Shown here in pieces: positions 1-8,669 of a DNA stretch of 64,000 nt. The notes below the pieces were generated by a model. That model saw only the letters and a list, made by a program, of their open reading frames with translations. It had not been told where the DNA came from and ran no database searches. Made by a program: the position numbers and the translations under genes. Within the stretch, counting starts at the first letter, position 1, and every line of letters begins with the position of its first letter. The stretch covers positions 1-64,000 of the forward strand of contig NZ_NJGY01000005.1 of NCBI RefSeq assembly GCF_002250505.1. The letters run 5' to 3'. Source of the DNA: Janthinobacterium sp. PC23-8. GTDB lineage: Bacteria; Pseudomonadota; Gammaproteobacteria; Burkholderiales; Burkholderiaceae_D.

Positions 1-69
1 CAGGACCGTGAAACAACTTTGCGCCGATGATAGTGCTGCAACCAGTGTGAAAGTAGGTTATCGTCAGGC
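1..69 (+). rRNA. rrf: 5S ribosomal RNA, 3' part (5' end outside window)
   Basis: The first ~69 bases match the 3' half of a betaproteobacterial 5S rRNA, including the GCGCCGATGATAGTG segment and the closing GTCAGGC strand of the terminal stem. The 5' half lies before the window. An intrinsic terminator follows directly, so this is the end of an rRNA operon running rightwards. The 3' boundary is placed at the end of the terminal stem and may be off by one or two bases. Confidence 0.9.
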
Positions 70-80
70 TTGTTATTTAG

Positions 81-117
81 AAAAAGCCCCTCCAGAGAAA
101 TCTGGCGGGGCTTTTTT
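81..117 (+). terminator. Intrinsic terminator of the rRNA operon
   Basis: GCCCCTCCAGA and TCTGGCGGGGC form an 11-position stem with one T/C mismatch around a GAAA tetraloop, followed by six Ts and preceded by As. It lies 12 bases after the 5S gene. Confidence 0.9.
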
Positions 118-174
118 GCATTAGTCACTATATACTTGATACTCTTCTGTCCACCGGCAAATTTTCCTTCCATT

Positions 175-1734
175 ATGAAATCTTCACAGCTAAAGCTGGC
201 CCACCGCTTCGCTTTATTGATGGTGATTATCGTCGCCGGTTTTGCGGTGTATGGCGCGTGGTCGTTCAAGGTGCTCGATGAACTGAAGGTCAATGGTCCG
301 ATTTATCAGCGTGTGGTCCAGGGCAAGGACTTGATCGCGGATATTTTACCGCCGCCCGAGTACATCATCGAATCCTATCTGGTCTCCTTGCAGGCCATGG
401 CTGCGGCGCCCGCCGAGCGCAAGGCGCTGGTCGACAATCTCACCTCGCTCAAGAACGATTACGACACGCGTCATGCTTTCTGGGAAAAGGAGGGGCTGGA
501 AGCCGATCTCAAGGATTTGTTGCTCAACGGCGCAGACAAGCCGGCGCAGGCGTTTTACCAGGTCGCTTTCACACAATTCATACCGGCGTTGCAACGCGAT
601 GATAGCGCCGCTGCCGCCGCCGCGCTGGAGGTGATGAAGCAACGCTATGCACAGCATCGCGCCGTCATCAACCAGCTGGTCGAGCGTGCCAGCAAACGCA
701 CCGCCGAGGACGAGGCCTATGCCAAGTCGCAGATCGCGTCCTCGTCCGCCGTCATGCTGGCAATTCTGCTCGCTTCGGTAGGCCTGGCGGCTGCCGTGTT
801 GTACGCGCTGGCGCGCAGCCTGATATCGCAACTGGGTGGCGAACCGCGTTACGCGGCCGACATCGCCGGCAGTATCGCCGCAGGTAACCTTGGCGTGAAA
901 ATCCATACTGCACCGGGTGACCGGCATAGCCTGTTGGCGGCGATGAAAGCCATGCAAGATGGGCTGGTGCAGATCGTCGGACATATCCGCAACGGGACCG
1001 GCACCATCGCCAGCGCATCGGTGCAAATCGCAACGGGCAACCAGGACTTGTCCGCGCGTACGGAGGCCCAGGCCTCGGCGCTGGAGCAAACCACCTCGTC
1101 GGTCGAGGCGTTGACGCAATCGGTCAAGCACAACGCCGGCCACGCGCACCAGGCGCAGCAGCTTGCGCTATCGGCATCCGATGTGGCGATGCGCGGCGGC
1201 GTCGTGGTGGCGCAGGTGATCGATACCATGGGCGCGATCAACACCTCGTCGAAGAAAATCGTCGACATCATCGGTGTCATCGACGGCATCGCGTTCCAGA
1301 CCAATATCCTGGCCTTGAATGCGGCGGTCGAGGCGGCGCGCGCCGGCGAGCAGGGCCGTGGCTTCGCCGTCGTGGCAAGCGAGGTGCGTAACCTGGCGCA
1401 GCGATCGTCCGCCGCCGCCAGGGAGATCAAGGCATTGATCGATACCTCCGTGCTGACGGTCGATGCCGGCGCGCGCCTGGTGAACGAGGCCGGCGCGACG
1501 ATGAACGAGGTGGTCGTCAGCGTGCACCGCGTCACCGATATCATCAGCGGCATCAGCGCCGCCAGCAACGAGCAGACCAACGGCATCGAGCAAATCAGCC
1601 TGGCGATCCGCCAGCTGGACGATGTGACCCAGCAGAACGCCGCGCTGGTCGAGGAGGCATCGGCCGCCGCGCACAGCATGCAGGATCAGGCGCAGCAACT
1701 ATCAGCATCGGTCAGCACGTTCAAGCTGGCTTAG
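175..1734 (+). CDS. Methyl-accepting chemotaxis protein
   Basis: A 519-residue transmembrane chemoreceptor, predicted to sit in the inner membrane and regulate a CheA kinase through CheW. TM1 is about residues 12-29, followed by a mostly helical periplasmic region of ~160 residues. TM2 is about 190-213, then a HAMP domain and the cytoplasmic signalling hairpin. The highly conserved tip (AFQTNILALNAAVEAARAGE) is near residues 372-395. The C-terminus ends STFKLA with no CheR/CheB-tethering pentapeptide. The reading frame is open back to a TTG at 70 inside the rRNA terminator, but ATG 175 is the sensible start because TM1 follows immediately. No che genes are adjacent, so its ligand and partner pathway are unknown. 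Confidence 0.93.
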   Translation: MKSSQLKLAHRFALLMVIIVAGFAVYGAWSFKVLDELKVNGPIYQRVVQGKDLIADILPPPEYIIESYLVSLQAMAAAPAERKALVDNLTSLKNDYDTRHAFWEKEGLEADLKDLLLNGADKPAQAFYQVAFTQFIPALQRDDSAAAAAALEVMKQRYAQHRAVINQLVERASKRTAEDEAYAKSQIASSSAVMLAILLASVGLAAAVLYALARSLISQLGGEPRYAADIAGSIAAGNLGVKIHTAPGDRHSLLAAMKAMQDGLVQIVGHIRNGTGTIASASVQIATGNQDLSARTEAQASALEQTTSSVEALTQSVKHNAGHAHQAQQLALSASDVAMRGGVVVAQVIDTMGAINTSSKKIVDIIGVIDGIAFQTNILALNAAVEAARAGEQGRGFAVVASEVRNLAQRSSAAAREIKALIDTSVLTVDAGARLVNEAGATMNEVVVSVHRVTDIISGISAASNEQTNGIEQISLAIRQLDDVTQQNAALVEEASAAAHSMQDQAQQLSASVSTFKLA

Positions 1735-1829
1735 CTATTGCCGCCCTGGCCGGCCGATCTGGCACAAAAAATGCTGAGTGGAAAACGCGCGCCTGCTACA
1801 CTTTGATTTTATCGATTTGAAAGCATGCC

Positions 1830-3128
1830 TTGTCCACCACTTTGGAACAGTTGCGCGCCGGCCAGTTGGATGGCGCGCAGCGTTTGAGCCTGTCCTGCGG
1901 CCTGACCTCCTTCCCGCCTGAAATCTATGACCTGGCCGACAGCCTGGAAATCCTCGACCTCTCTAGCAATGCCCTGTCGTCGCTGCCCGACGATTTGCCG
2001 CGCTTGCACAAGCTGCGCATCGTGTTTTGTTCAAACAATCTGTTTACCACCTTGCCTTCCGTGCTGGGCAGCTGTCCGGAACTGAGCATGATCGGTTTCA
2101 AGGCCAACTGCATTGGCGAGGTGCCGGCCGCGTCGCTGCCGCCCAGGTTACGCTGGCTGACCCTGACCGACAACGCCATCGAGACTATTCCGGAAGAACT
2201 CGGCGATTGCAGCCAGCTGCAAAAACTGATGCTGGCCGGCAATTGCCTGCGGTCGCTGCCCGACTCGCTGGCCCGTTGCAGTCGATTGGAACTGTTGCGC
2301 ATATCCGCCAACCTGTTGCCGTCGCTGCCCGCCTGGCTGCAGGATTTACCTCGCCTGAGCTGGCTGGCCTGCGCCGGCAACCCGTTCAATGAGGCACGCG
2401 AGGCGGCCGCGCTCGACGCCGCTGGCATGGCGCATATTGATTGGTGCCGTTTGCAGCTGGGCCGGCAATTGGGCGAGGGCGCCTCGGGCGTGATTTCGCA
2501 GGCCACGCTCGACGGCCAGCCGGTTGCCGTCAAGGTGTTCAAGGGCGCCATGACCAGCGATGGCTTGCCGCGCAGCGAGATGGCCGCCTGCGTCAGCGCC
2601 GGCCCGCACGCCAGCATGATCCCCATCCTCGGCACCGTAAGTGCTCACCCACAAGGATCGCCCGGACTGGTGATGCCCCTGATCGATGCGGCCTATGTCA
2701 ACCTGGCCGGGCCACCCAGCCTGGCCTCGTGCACGCGCGATATCTATGGCGACGCAGTGCGCTTGAGCTTGCCGCAACTGCTGGCCATCGCCCACGGCGT
2801 CGCCTCGGCCGCTTGCCAGCTGCACGCGCATGGCGTCGTGCATGGCGACTTGTATGCCCACAATATTGTGCACCATCCGGACGGGCGTTGCCTGCTGGGC
2901 GACTTTGGCGCCGCCTCGCTGTTTGCGCCCGAGGCGCCGGTTGCCGCTGTGCTGCAGGCGATCGAAGTGCGCGCCTTTGGCGTGCTGCTGGCCGAATTGC
3001 TGGCGCGCTGCGAGACGCGCTTGCCGGGGCTGGATGAATTGGCGAGTGCTTGCTTGCAGGAACGGCCTTTGCAGCGGCCCCGTTTCGACCACATTGCCAG
3101 CCGCCTTGCCGTCGCGCTGGCAGCATAA
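1830..3128 (+). CDS. Leucine-rich repeat protein with C-terminal protein kinase domain
   Basis: 432 residues. The N-terminal half (about 20-195) has regularly spaced leucine-rich repeats of the LxxLxLxxNxLxxLPxxL type. Residues ~205-430 form a eukaryotic-like kinase fold: glycine loop GEGASG, likely ATP-contacting Lys235 in AVKVFKG, catalytic HGDLYAHN with Asp340 (HGD instead of HRD), and DFG Asp358. No membrane segment is seen, so it is probably cytoplasmic. TTG 1830 is the only plausible start, because the ATG five bases earlier is in another frame. It stands alone between a chemoreceptor and a convergent oxidoreductase. LRR-kinase fusions are familiar in plants but uncommon in bacteria. 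The substrate is unknown. Confidence 0.85.
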   Translation: MSTTLEQLRAGQLDGAQRLSLSCGLTSFPPEIYDLADSLEILDLSSNALSSLPDDLPRLHKLRIVFCSNNLFTTLPSVLGSCPELSMIGFKANCIGEVPAASLPPRLRWLTLTDNAIETIPEELGDCSQLQKLMLAGNCLRSLPDSLARCSRLELLRISANLLPSLPAWLQDLPRLSWLACAGNPFNEAREAAALDAAGMAHIDWCRLQLGRQLGEGASGVISQATLDGQPVAVKVFKGAMTSDGLPRSEMAACVSAGPHASMIPILGTVSAHPQGSPGLVMPLIDAAYVNLAGPPSLASCTRDIYGDAVRLSLPQLLAIAHGVASAACQLHAHGVVHGDLYAHNIVHHPDGRCLLGDFGAASLFAPEAPVAAVLQAIEVRAFGVLLAELLARCETRLPGLDELASACLQERPLQRPRFDHIASRLAVALAA

Positions 3129-3131
3129 AAA

Positions 3132-3159
3132 ATGGCGCGGCCTTCGCAGGCTGCGCCAT
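3132..3159. terminator. Bidirectional hairpin between convergent genes
   Basis: ATGGCGCGGCC and GGCTGCGCCAT pair over 11 positions with one G/T wobble, around a short TTCGCA loop. The A-run on the left serves as a U-tract for the minus-strand gene. It separates the LRR kinase from the nitronate monooxygenase-like gene. Confidence 0.75.
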
Positions 3160-3180
3160 GTTATTTCAAACCTCGTTCAT

Positions 3181-4440
3181 TCAGGCTTGCACGATTTTTT
3201 CCGGCAGGGCGATCTGGTTGTCGACGCTGAACTGATAGTCCTTGAAGACATGTTCGGCCGACAGGATCTGGTATTCGCCATTGTCGAGCTTGTGCGTGGT
3301 GTCCTTCAGGCGGTAGGTGTAATGACCGCAGGTCCAGCAGTTGAAGTTGCGCATATGCGTGCACAGGCAGGTCTTGTCCATCACCGACACGACTTTCAGC
3401 TCGGGATGGGCCGCCACTTCGCGGTTGTACGAGTTGATATAGGCGCAGTTGCCGGTGGCGTCGAGCAGGTAGCCGTACGATTCGCAGCCCGGACGGATGC
3501 CGGCGCCGATGGCCGGCGTGCTTTTCAGCATGCGCATCGGGTAGCCGGTTGGCGAGACGCCGTTGACGATGATGTCTTCTTCCGAGGCGCGGTAGTATTC
3601 CTGCTTGACCTTGTCGGGCAGGCCGCATTCGGTGGTGACAGTAAAGCGGGTGGCCACTTGTACACCGGCCGCGCCCGCTTCCAGGAAGGAGACAGCGTCG
3701 CTGCCCGTGAAAATGCCGCCGGCGGCGATCAGCGGAATATCGAGCTGTTCCGCTTTCAGGTAGGCCAGCACTTCGGCGGTAATTGTGTGCAGGTCGTAAT
3801 TGGCCCAGTCCATGCCGAAGCCCAGGTGGCCGCCGGCCAGCGGGCCTTCGACGATGACGAAGTCGGGCAGGCGGTTCAGCTTGGCGTTCTTGCGCAGGAA
3901 AATTTGCAGGGCGCGCACGGACGAGACGATGATGCCCAGCTTGGCATCGCGGAAACGCGGGTGGTCGGCCATCAGCGCAAACGAACCGAAGTGCAGGCCG
4001 GCCGACAGGGTAATGCCGTCGATGCCGGCGTCGAGCGCCGCGTTCAGGCGCACGCGCAAGGTTTCGCGCGGGCCGTTCATGGTCAGCTTTTCCATGCAGT
4101 TGACGAAAATCAGACCATCGCCTTTTTTCGCTTCCATGGTGGCGCCGATGTGGCGGCGTTGCGCTTCGGCCAGGCGGCCCAGGTCGAACTGCACCACGGC
4201 CTTGTCGCTGTTATTGATGTTGAATTTGTACAGTTTCGTCTTGTCCTTGACGAAGGTGGTGTCGAAACGGCGGTCCGACACGTCTTCCACCATGGCATCG
4301 GAGATATGGCCGATACCGTTCAGCCGGGCCGCTTCCAGCGCCAGCTCCGACGTGGAAATATCCACACCCATTCCGCCAATCATGATGGGCACATACTCTT
4401 TTTTGCCAAATCTCAGGCGGAAATCATCAACACGTTTCAT
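3181..4440 (-). CDS. Nitronate monooxygenase-family flavoenzyme with C-terminal Cys cluster
   Basis: 419 residues with a TIM-barrel FMN-enzyme pattern of the nitronate monooxygenase/2-nitropropane dioxygenase family: N-terminal PIMIGGMGVDIS, a VEGPLAGGHLGFG segment and IPLIAAGGIFTGSDAVSFLEAGAAGVQ in the phosphate-binding region. Family members oxidise nitronates with FMN and O2. The protein is longer than the usual 320-360 residues. The extra C-terminal part carries Cys358, Cys360, Cys368 and Cys371 (CxC-x7-CxxCGH), which looks like a metal or Fe-S site. ATG 4440 is chosen because MKRVDDF begins the conserved barrel. Whether nitronate is the true substrate is uncertain. Confidence 0.85.
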   Translation of the reverse strand: MKRVDDFRLRFGKKEYVPIMIGGMGVDISTSELALEAARLNGIGHISDAMVEDVSDRRFDTTFVKDKTKLYKFNINNSDKAVVQFDLGRLAEAQRRHIGATMEAKKGDGLIFVNCMEKLTMNGPRETLRVRLNAALDAGIDGITLSAGLHFGSFALMADHPRFRDAKLGIIVSSVRALQIFLRKNAKLNRLPDFVIVEGPLAGGHLGFGMDWANYDLHTITAEVLAYLKAEQLDIPLIAAGGIFTGSDAVSFLEAGAAGVQVATRFTVTTECGLPDKVKQEYYRASEEDIIVNGVSPTGYPMRMLKSTPAIGAGIRPGCESYGYLLDATGNCAYINSYNREVAAHPELKVVSVMDKTCLCTHMRNFNCWTCGHYTYRLKDTTHKLDNGEYQILSAEHVFKDYQFSVDNQIALPEKIVQA

Positions 4441-4541
4441 TGCTATCCTTAGACTACCGTCGTTATTACTGTGCGCAAGCCCAATTCTACCGCAAGCGGG
4501 CAAGGGTCTTGGTGCGGCACCCCACTGTTACGGGACCAGTA

Positions 4542-5027
4542 TCAGTCGCGGAAATTGTTAAATTCCAGCGGCATGTCCGGCACATCCTTGCGCAGCATGG
4601 CCATCGCCGCTTGCAGGTCGTCGCGCTTGGCGCCCGTGACGCGCACGGCTTCACCCTGGATGCTCGCTTGCACTTTCATCTTGCTATCCTTGATGACGCG
4701 CACGATTTTCTTGGCGTCATCGGTCTCGATGCCATTCTTGATCTTGATGATCTGCTTGACCTTGTCGCCGCCGATCTTCTTGATATCGCCTTCGTCGAGG
4801 AAGCGTACATCGACCTTGCGCTTGGTCAGTTTGTTGGTCAGCACGTCGCGTACCTGGCTGAGCTGGAAATCGGAATCCGCAAACGCGGTCAGTTCATTTT
4901 CCTTGTGCTCGACGCGCGCGTCGCTGCCCTTGAAGTCGAAACGGGTGGAAATTTCCTTGTTGGCTTGTTCGACCGCGTTTTTTACTTCGATCATATCGGC
5001 TTCGGAAACTACATCAAATGACGGCAT
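4542..5027 (-). CDS. yajQ: YajQ-family nucleotide-binding protein
   Basis: 161 residues, the usual size for YajQ (UPF0234). The start MPSFDVVSEADMIEVKNAV, the FDFKGSDA segment and the central LTKRKVDVRFLDEGDIKKIGGDKVKQ region are characteristic. Family members are small cytoplasmic double-ferredoxin-fold proteins; a Xanthomonas homologue binds cyclic di-GMP and acts with a transcription factor. ATG 5027 is preferred over an upstream in-frame start because family members begin here. It diverges from murB. A c-di-GMP role here is inferred from the family. Confidence 0.92.
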   Translation of the reverse strand: MPSFDVVSEADMIEVKNAVEQANKEISTRFDFKGSDARVEHKENELTAFADSDFQLSQVRDVLTNKLTKRKVDVRFLDEGDIKKIGGDKVKQIIKIKNGIETDDAKKIVRVIKDSKMKVQASIQGEAVRVTGAKRDDLQAAMAMLRKDVPDMPLEFNNFRD

Positions 5028-5177
5028 GGTCAGTCCTTTCGTGTTGGAGCGGTGCGCGCGGGGCGCGCCGGGCACGTGCACTGGCGCAAGTGGCGCGGCC
5101 CTGTTAAAGATGCGACATTTTAACGGACAACGGCCAGCCTGCCCTTGTCTTGCGCTGGTTTTTTGTCGTATTCACTC

Positions 5178-5183
5178 TATAAT
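5178..5183 (+). promoter_or_regulatory. Probable -10 element for murB
   Basis: A perfect TATAAT lies 22 bases upstream of the murB ATG in the yajQ-murB divergent gap. No convincing -35 was found at 16-18 bases, so this is only a probable promoter. Confidence 0.4.
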
Positions 5184-5205
5184 CGAGCAAAATAAACGGT
5201 ATCCC

Positions 5206-6234
5206 ATGTCTCCAGAGCTCACCATCGAACCCAATTATCCGCTGCAAGCACTCAATACCTTCGGCATTGTGGCCCAGGCTTGCGCCTATGTGCGCATTAC
5301 CTCCACCTCCCAGTTGCAAGCGGCGCTGCAAGAACCGGCGTTGGCCGGCATGCCGCGCCTGATCCTGGGCGGCGGCAGCAATATCGTTTTGACCGGCGAC
5401 TTTCCCGGTGTCGTGCTGCATATGGCGACGACCGGCATGCGCCTGGCGCAAGCGTCGTTCGACACCATTCTGGTGACGGCGGCGGCCGGCGAGAACTGGC
5501 ACGCCTTCGTGCAGTGGACCCTGGCGCAAGGTGTGGGCGGGCTGGAAAACCTGTCACTGATCCCGGGCACGGTGGGCGCGGCGCCGATCCAGAATATCGG
5601 CGCCTACGGGGTGGAAATCAAGGATGTTTTCCATAGCGTCAGTGTGATGCACGCCGGCAGCGGCATGGTGTTCGACATGGACCGCGAGGCCTGCCGTTTC
5701 GGCTACCGCGACAGCATCTTCAAGCATGCCGACGGCGCCGGGCTGATCGTGCTGGAAGTGACCTTCGCCTTGCCGGCGCAGTGGCAGCCGAATCTGCGCT
5801 ATGCGGAACTGGCGCAGGCGCTACTGGAACAGCAACTGGAGCAGCCCACGGCGCAGCAGGTGGCCGATACGGTGATCGCGATCCGTCGCCGCAAGCTGCC
5901 CGACCCGGCCGTGATCGGCAATGCCGGCAGTTTCTTCAAAAATCCCGTGGTGTCAAAAGCGCATTGCGCGCAGCTGCTCGAGCGCTATCCGGCACTGGTG
6001 CACCATGCGCAAGCCGATGGCAGCGAGAAGCTGGCGGCGGGCTGGCTGATCGATCAGTGCGGCTGGAAGGGGAAAAACCTGGGGCCTGCGGGAGTGTATC
6101 CCAGGCAGGCACTGGTCCTGGTCAATAACGGCGGCGCTCGTGGCGCCGATATTACCGGGTTGGCCGAGGCGATCCGCAAGGATGTCGAGGCGAAGTATGG
6201 GGTGGTGCTGTCGCCGGAGCCGGTGTTTGTTTAA
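5206..6234 (+). CDS. murB: UDP-N-acetylenolpyruvoylglucosamine reductase
   Basis: 342 residues. This is the cytoplasmic FAD enzyme that reduces UDP-GlcNAc-enolpyruvate with NADPH to UDP-MurNAc in peptidoglycan synthesis. Visible motifs are the FAD-binding LILGGGSNIVL and IPGTVGAAPIQNIGAYGVE, then RDSIFK, and GNAGSFFKNP with the catalytic Ser at about 242. The C-terminal domain includes the AGWLIDQCGWKG segment of the longer, type I form. ATG 5206 is supported by the conserved N-terminus and the -10 element upstream. It converges on ppnP with a single base between the two stop codons. Confidence 0.96.
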   Translation: MSPELTIEPNYPLQALNTFGIVAQACAYVRITSTSQLQAALQEPALAGMPRLILGGGSNIVLTGDFPGVVLHMATTGMRLAQASFDTILVTAAAGENWHAFVQWTLAQGVGGLENLSLIPGTVGAAPIQNIGAYGVEIKDVFHSVSVMHAGSGMVFDMDREACRFGYRDSIFKHADGAGLIVLEVTFALPAQWQPNLRYAELAQALLEQQLEQPTAQQVADTVIAIRRRKLPDPAVIGNAGSFFKNPVVSKAHCAQLLERYPALVHHAQADGSEKLAAGWLIDQCGWKGKNLGPAGVYPRQALVLVNNGGARGADITGLAEAIRKDVEAKYGVVLSPEPVFV

Positions 6235-6235
6235 A

Positions 6236-6550
6236 TCAACCGAAGTGGCAGACGTAATCTAACGTTTCGATGGTTTCGATATCGAAATGGCTGTTGCCCG
6301 GAATGGTGAACTGCTCTCCCGCGCCATAGCTGGCCCATTCGGTGGCGTCGGCCAGGCGCACCTTGCACAGGCCGCCCACAATTTCCATGATTTCCGGCGC
6401 GCCCGTGTTGAAGCGCAGCGAGGACGCGAAAATCACGCCCACGCTTTTTTTCGTGCCATCAGGAAAGATGACATTGTGCGAGATGCACTTGCCATCAAAA
6501 TAGATGTTCGACTTCTTGACGACGCTGACATTGTCCAGTTGCGTGCTCAT
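6236..6550 (-). CDS. ppnP: Pyrimidine/purine nucleoside phosphorylase (PpnP/YaiE)
   Basis: 104 residues, the normal size for this small cupin family. The sequence runs from NVSVVKKSNIYFDGKCISH through FTIPGNSHFDIET to the C-terminal LDYVCHFG, as in PpnP. The family phosphorolyses nucleosides to free base plus ribose-1-phosphate. It is 17 bases downstream of wspR on the same strand and could be cotranscribed with the Wsp operon, although the functions are unrelated. Confidence 0.92.
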   Translation of the reverse strand: MSTQLDNVSVVKKSNIYFDGKCISHNVIFPDGTKKSVGVIFASSLRFNTGAPEIMEIVGGLCKVRLADATEWASYGAGEQFTIPGNSHFDIETIETLDYVCHFG

Positions 6551-6567
6551 GCTTGCCTTTCTTGTGG

Positions 6568-7599
6568 TTAAAAATCGGTACTCGTGTCTTCGGCCGTCAA
6601 TACGCTGTTGCGCCCGCTGCGCTTGACGGCGTACAGGGCCTGGTCGGCACGGTTGATCAGTTGCTCGACGGTCGATTGCGGCGAGGGCACCACGGTGGCC
6701 ACGCCGATCGACACCGTGACGATGCCCAGCGCGGCGCCCGGGTGCTCGATCTGCAGGCTTTCCAGGTGGCGCCGGCACGCTTCGGCGATTTTCATCGCGC
6801 CTGCGACGTCTGTTTCCGGCAGCACCAGCGCGAACTCCTCGCCGCCGTAGCGCGCCGCCAGGTCGGCCGGGCGCTTCAGGTGCTCGGTCAGCACGGCCGC
6901 CACTTTCTTCAGGCACAGGTCCCCGGCCAGGTGGCCGAACTGGTCGTTATAGCACTTGAACAGGTCGATATCGCAGAACAACAGGCTCAGCGGCGCCTTG
7001 TCGCGCTGGCCACGTTGCCATTCGATTTGCAAGGTCTCATCGAAGCGGCGGCGGTTGGCGATGCCTGTCAGGCCATCGAGGGCCGCCAGTTTCTGCAATT
7101 CGATATTGGCCTCGGCCAGGTTTTTCTGGCTTTCGCGCAGGAAGCGGAAGGCCTGGTCGCGCTGCAGGCGGCTGATATGGGCGTTCGAGTGGTAGCGTAT
7201 GCGCGCCAGCAACTCCAGCCGGTCGGGCAGCTTGACGACATAATCGTTGGCGCCCACGGCAAAGCTGTAGGCCTTCAGTTTCGGGTCATCCTTGGCCGAC
7301 AGCACGATCACCGGCACATGCGCCAGCACCGCGTGTTCGCGGTACTGCTTGATCAGCGCGAAGCCATCGATGCCGGGCAGCACCAGGTCTTGCAGGATCA
7401 CCGTCGGCTGCATGCGCACGGCCGTCTCCAACGCCAGCGCGGCGTCGGTGACGTAGTGAAACTCGATATCGAGCTGGTCGCTCGTCATGCGCCGGATCGC
7501 TTCCGCGATAATCAATTGATCGTCCACCAGCAGGACGCTGACCTTGAATTCGGTCAGGGCGGTTTCGTGGGGCAGGGAGCGGGTGGAAAATTCGGGCAT
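6568..7599 (-). CDS. wspR: WspR response regulator, diguanylate cyclase
   Basis: 343 residues, close to Pseudomonas WspR (347). The receiver domain occupies residues ~20-140, with acidic pocket DD26-27, phospho-acceptor Asp71 in LQDLVLPG and the KLPD lysine near 123. A helical linker precedes the GGDEF domain. The active site reads GGEEF (252-256), and the product-inhibition I-site RPAD (243-246) lies five residues before it, so it should make c-di-GMP and be feedback controlled. ATG 7599 lies 10 bases after the wspF stop; an in-frame start at 7638 would overlap wspF. It is the output gene of the operon. Confidence 0.95.
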   Translation of the reverse strand: MPEFSTRSLPHETALTEFKVSVLLVDDQLIIAEAIRRMTSDQLDIEFHYVTDAALALETAVRMQPTVILQDLVLPGIDGFALIKQYREHAVLAHVPVIVLSAKDDPKLKAYSFAVGANDYVVKLPDRLELLARIRYHSNAHISRLQRDQAFRFLRESQKNLAEANIELQKLAALDGLTGIANRRRFDETLQIEWQRGQRDKAPLSLLFCDIDLFKCYNDQFGHLAGDLCLKKVAAVLTEHLKRPADLAARYGGEEFALVLPETDVAGAMKIAEACRRHLESLQIEHPGAALGIVTVSIGVATVVPSPQSTVEQLINRADQALYAVKRSGRNSVLTAEDTSTDF

Positions 7600-7609
7600 T
7601 GCGGTCTTT

Positions 7610-8659
7610 TCAGAGGTTGGTGAAAGGGGCCTGGCCATTGTTGAGCCGGCTACCCAGTCGATTGCGCAAGCTTGCGCCTATCTTGTCGAGCGGCAGGATC
7701 AATTGTGCCGCATCGAGTTCCGCCGCCGCGCGCGGCATGCCGTAGACGGCGCTGCTGGCCTGGTCTTGCGCGATGGTGGTCTTGCCGGCGCGGCGCATGG
7801 CCAGCAAGCCGTCGCCGCCATCGCGGCCCATGCCGGTAAGCAAGACGCCGACCGCATCGCCGCGCCAGTGCTGTGCCACGCAATGGAAAAACACATCGAC
7901 CGAAGGACGGTAGACATAGTCGCGTGGAGCCGCATCGTAACGCAAACGATAATTTTGATCCAGCAACAGGTGGTCATTGGTCTTGGCGATCAGCACCGTG
8001 CCGGCTACCAGCTCGTCGCCTTCGCCGATCACGCGCACCGGCACGTTCAACTGGTCGTCGAGCCATTTGGCGAAATGCGAGGCAAACTTTTCATCGATAT
8101 GCTGCACCACCACGATGGCGCAGCCGGGCGGCGCGGTCCAGTCCGACAGCACTTTCGCCACCGCCGACGGGCCGCCGGTCGACGCGCCGATCGCCACCAG
8201 CGTCTGCACCTGGCCGTCGCTGCGTTCACCAGGCTGTTGCTGGCGCGGTGGCGGCGATGTTTCGCCGTTGTGGCGTATCAGCTTGCCGATGGTCTTGATC
8301 TTGGCCAGCAATTCGCAGTCGCCGTCTATCTTGCCTTGCAGCACAGGCGTGGCGGTGACGTCGAGTGCGCCGGCGCCCAGCGCGCGAAACACATGGTTGA
8401 CATTGTCCTGCGGCCGTCCCGTCACCACCAGGATGGCGCACGGGCATTGCTCCATGATCTGGCGCGTCGCCTCCACGCCGTCCATTTCCGGCATGTTCAG
8501 ATCCATCAGGATCAGGTCGGGCCGGTTGTCCAGGCACATGCGCACCGCTTCGAGGCCCGTGCGGGCGATCCACAGCACCTGGTGCTCCTGCGTGCTGGCG
8601 ACCACGCGCCGCAGCGCCTCGGCCGCCATCGCCACATCGTTGACGATGGCTATTTTCAT
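7610..8659 (-). CDS. wspF: WspF, CheB-type receptor methylesterase
   Basis: 349 residues. The N-terminal receiver domain has likely phospho-acceptor Asp53 (LMDLNMP). A Pro/Gln-rich linker around 134-147 leads to a C-terminal CheB methylesterase domain with catalytic triad residues Ser160 (GASTGG), His187 (VVQHID) and Asp280 (GMGRDGGDG). In Pseudomonas WspF demethylates the WspA receptor, and its loss locks the system on with high c-di-GMP and wrinkly colonies. It lies 10 bases downstream of wspE and 10 bases before wspR. The frame looks intact. Confidence 0.95.
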   Translation of the reverse strand: MKIAIVNDVAMAAEALRRVVASTQEHQVLWIARTGLEAVRMCLDNRPDLILMDLNMPEMDGVEATRQIMEQCPCAILVVTGRPQDNVNHVFRALGAGALDVTATPVLQGKIDGDCELLAKIKTIGKLIRHNGETSPPPRQQQPGERSDGQVQTLVAIGASTGGPSAVAKVLSDWTAPPGCAIVVVQHIDEKFASHFAKWLDDQLNVPVRVIGEGDELVAGTVLIAKTNDHLLLDQNYRLRYDAAPRDYVYRPSVDVFFHCVAQHWRGDAVGVLLTGMGRDGGDGLLAMRRAGKTTIAQDQASSAVYGMPRAAAELDAAQLILPLDKIGASLRNRLGSRLNNGQAPFTNL

Positions 8660-8669
8660 GTCTTCGGTC

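Noticed and set aside
70..174. N-terminal extension of the first chemoreceptor from TTG 70
   Set aside because: It would be translated from inside the rRNA terminator and adds 35 residues before a normal TM1 start.
2830..4452. 540-codon frame running from the LRR kinase into the nitronate monooxygenase region
   Set aside because: The first part is an alternative frame of the kinase and the rest is antisense to the oxidoreductase, crossing a terminator hairpin.
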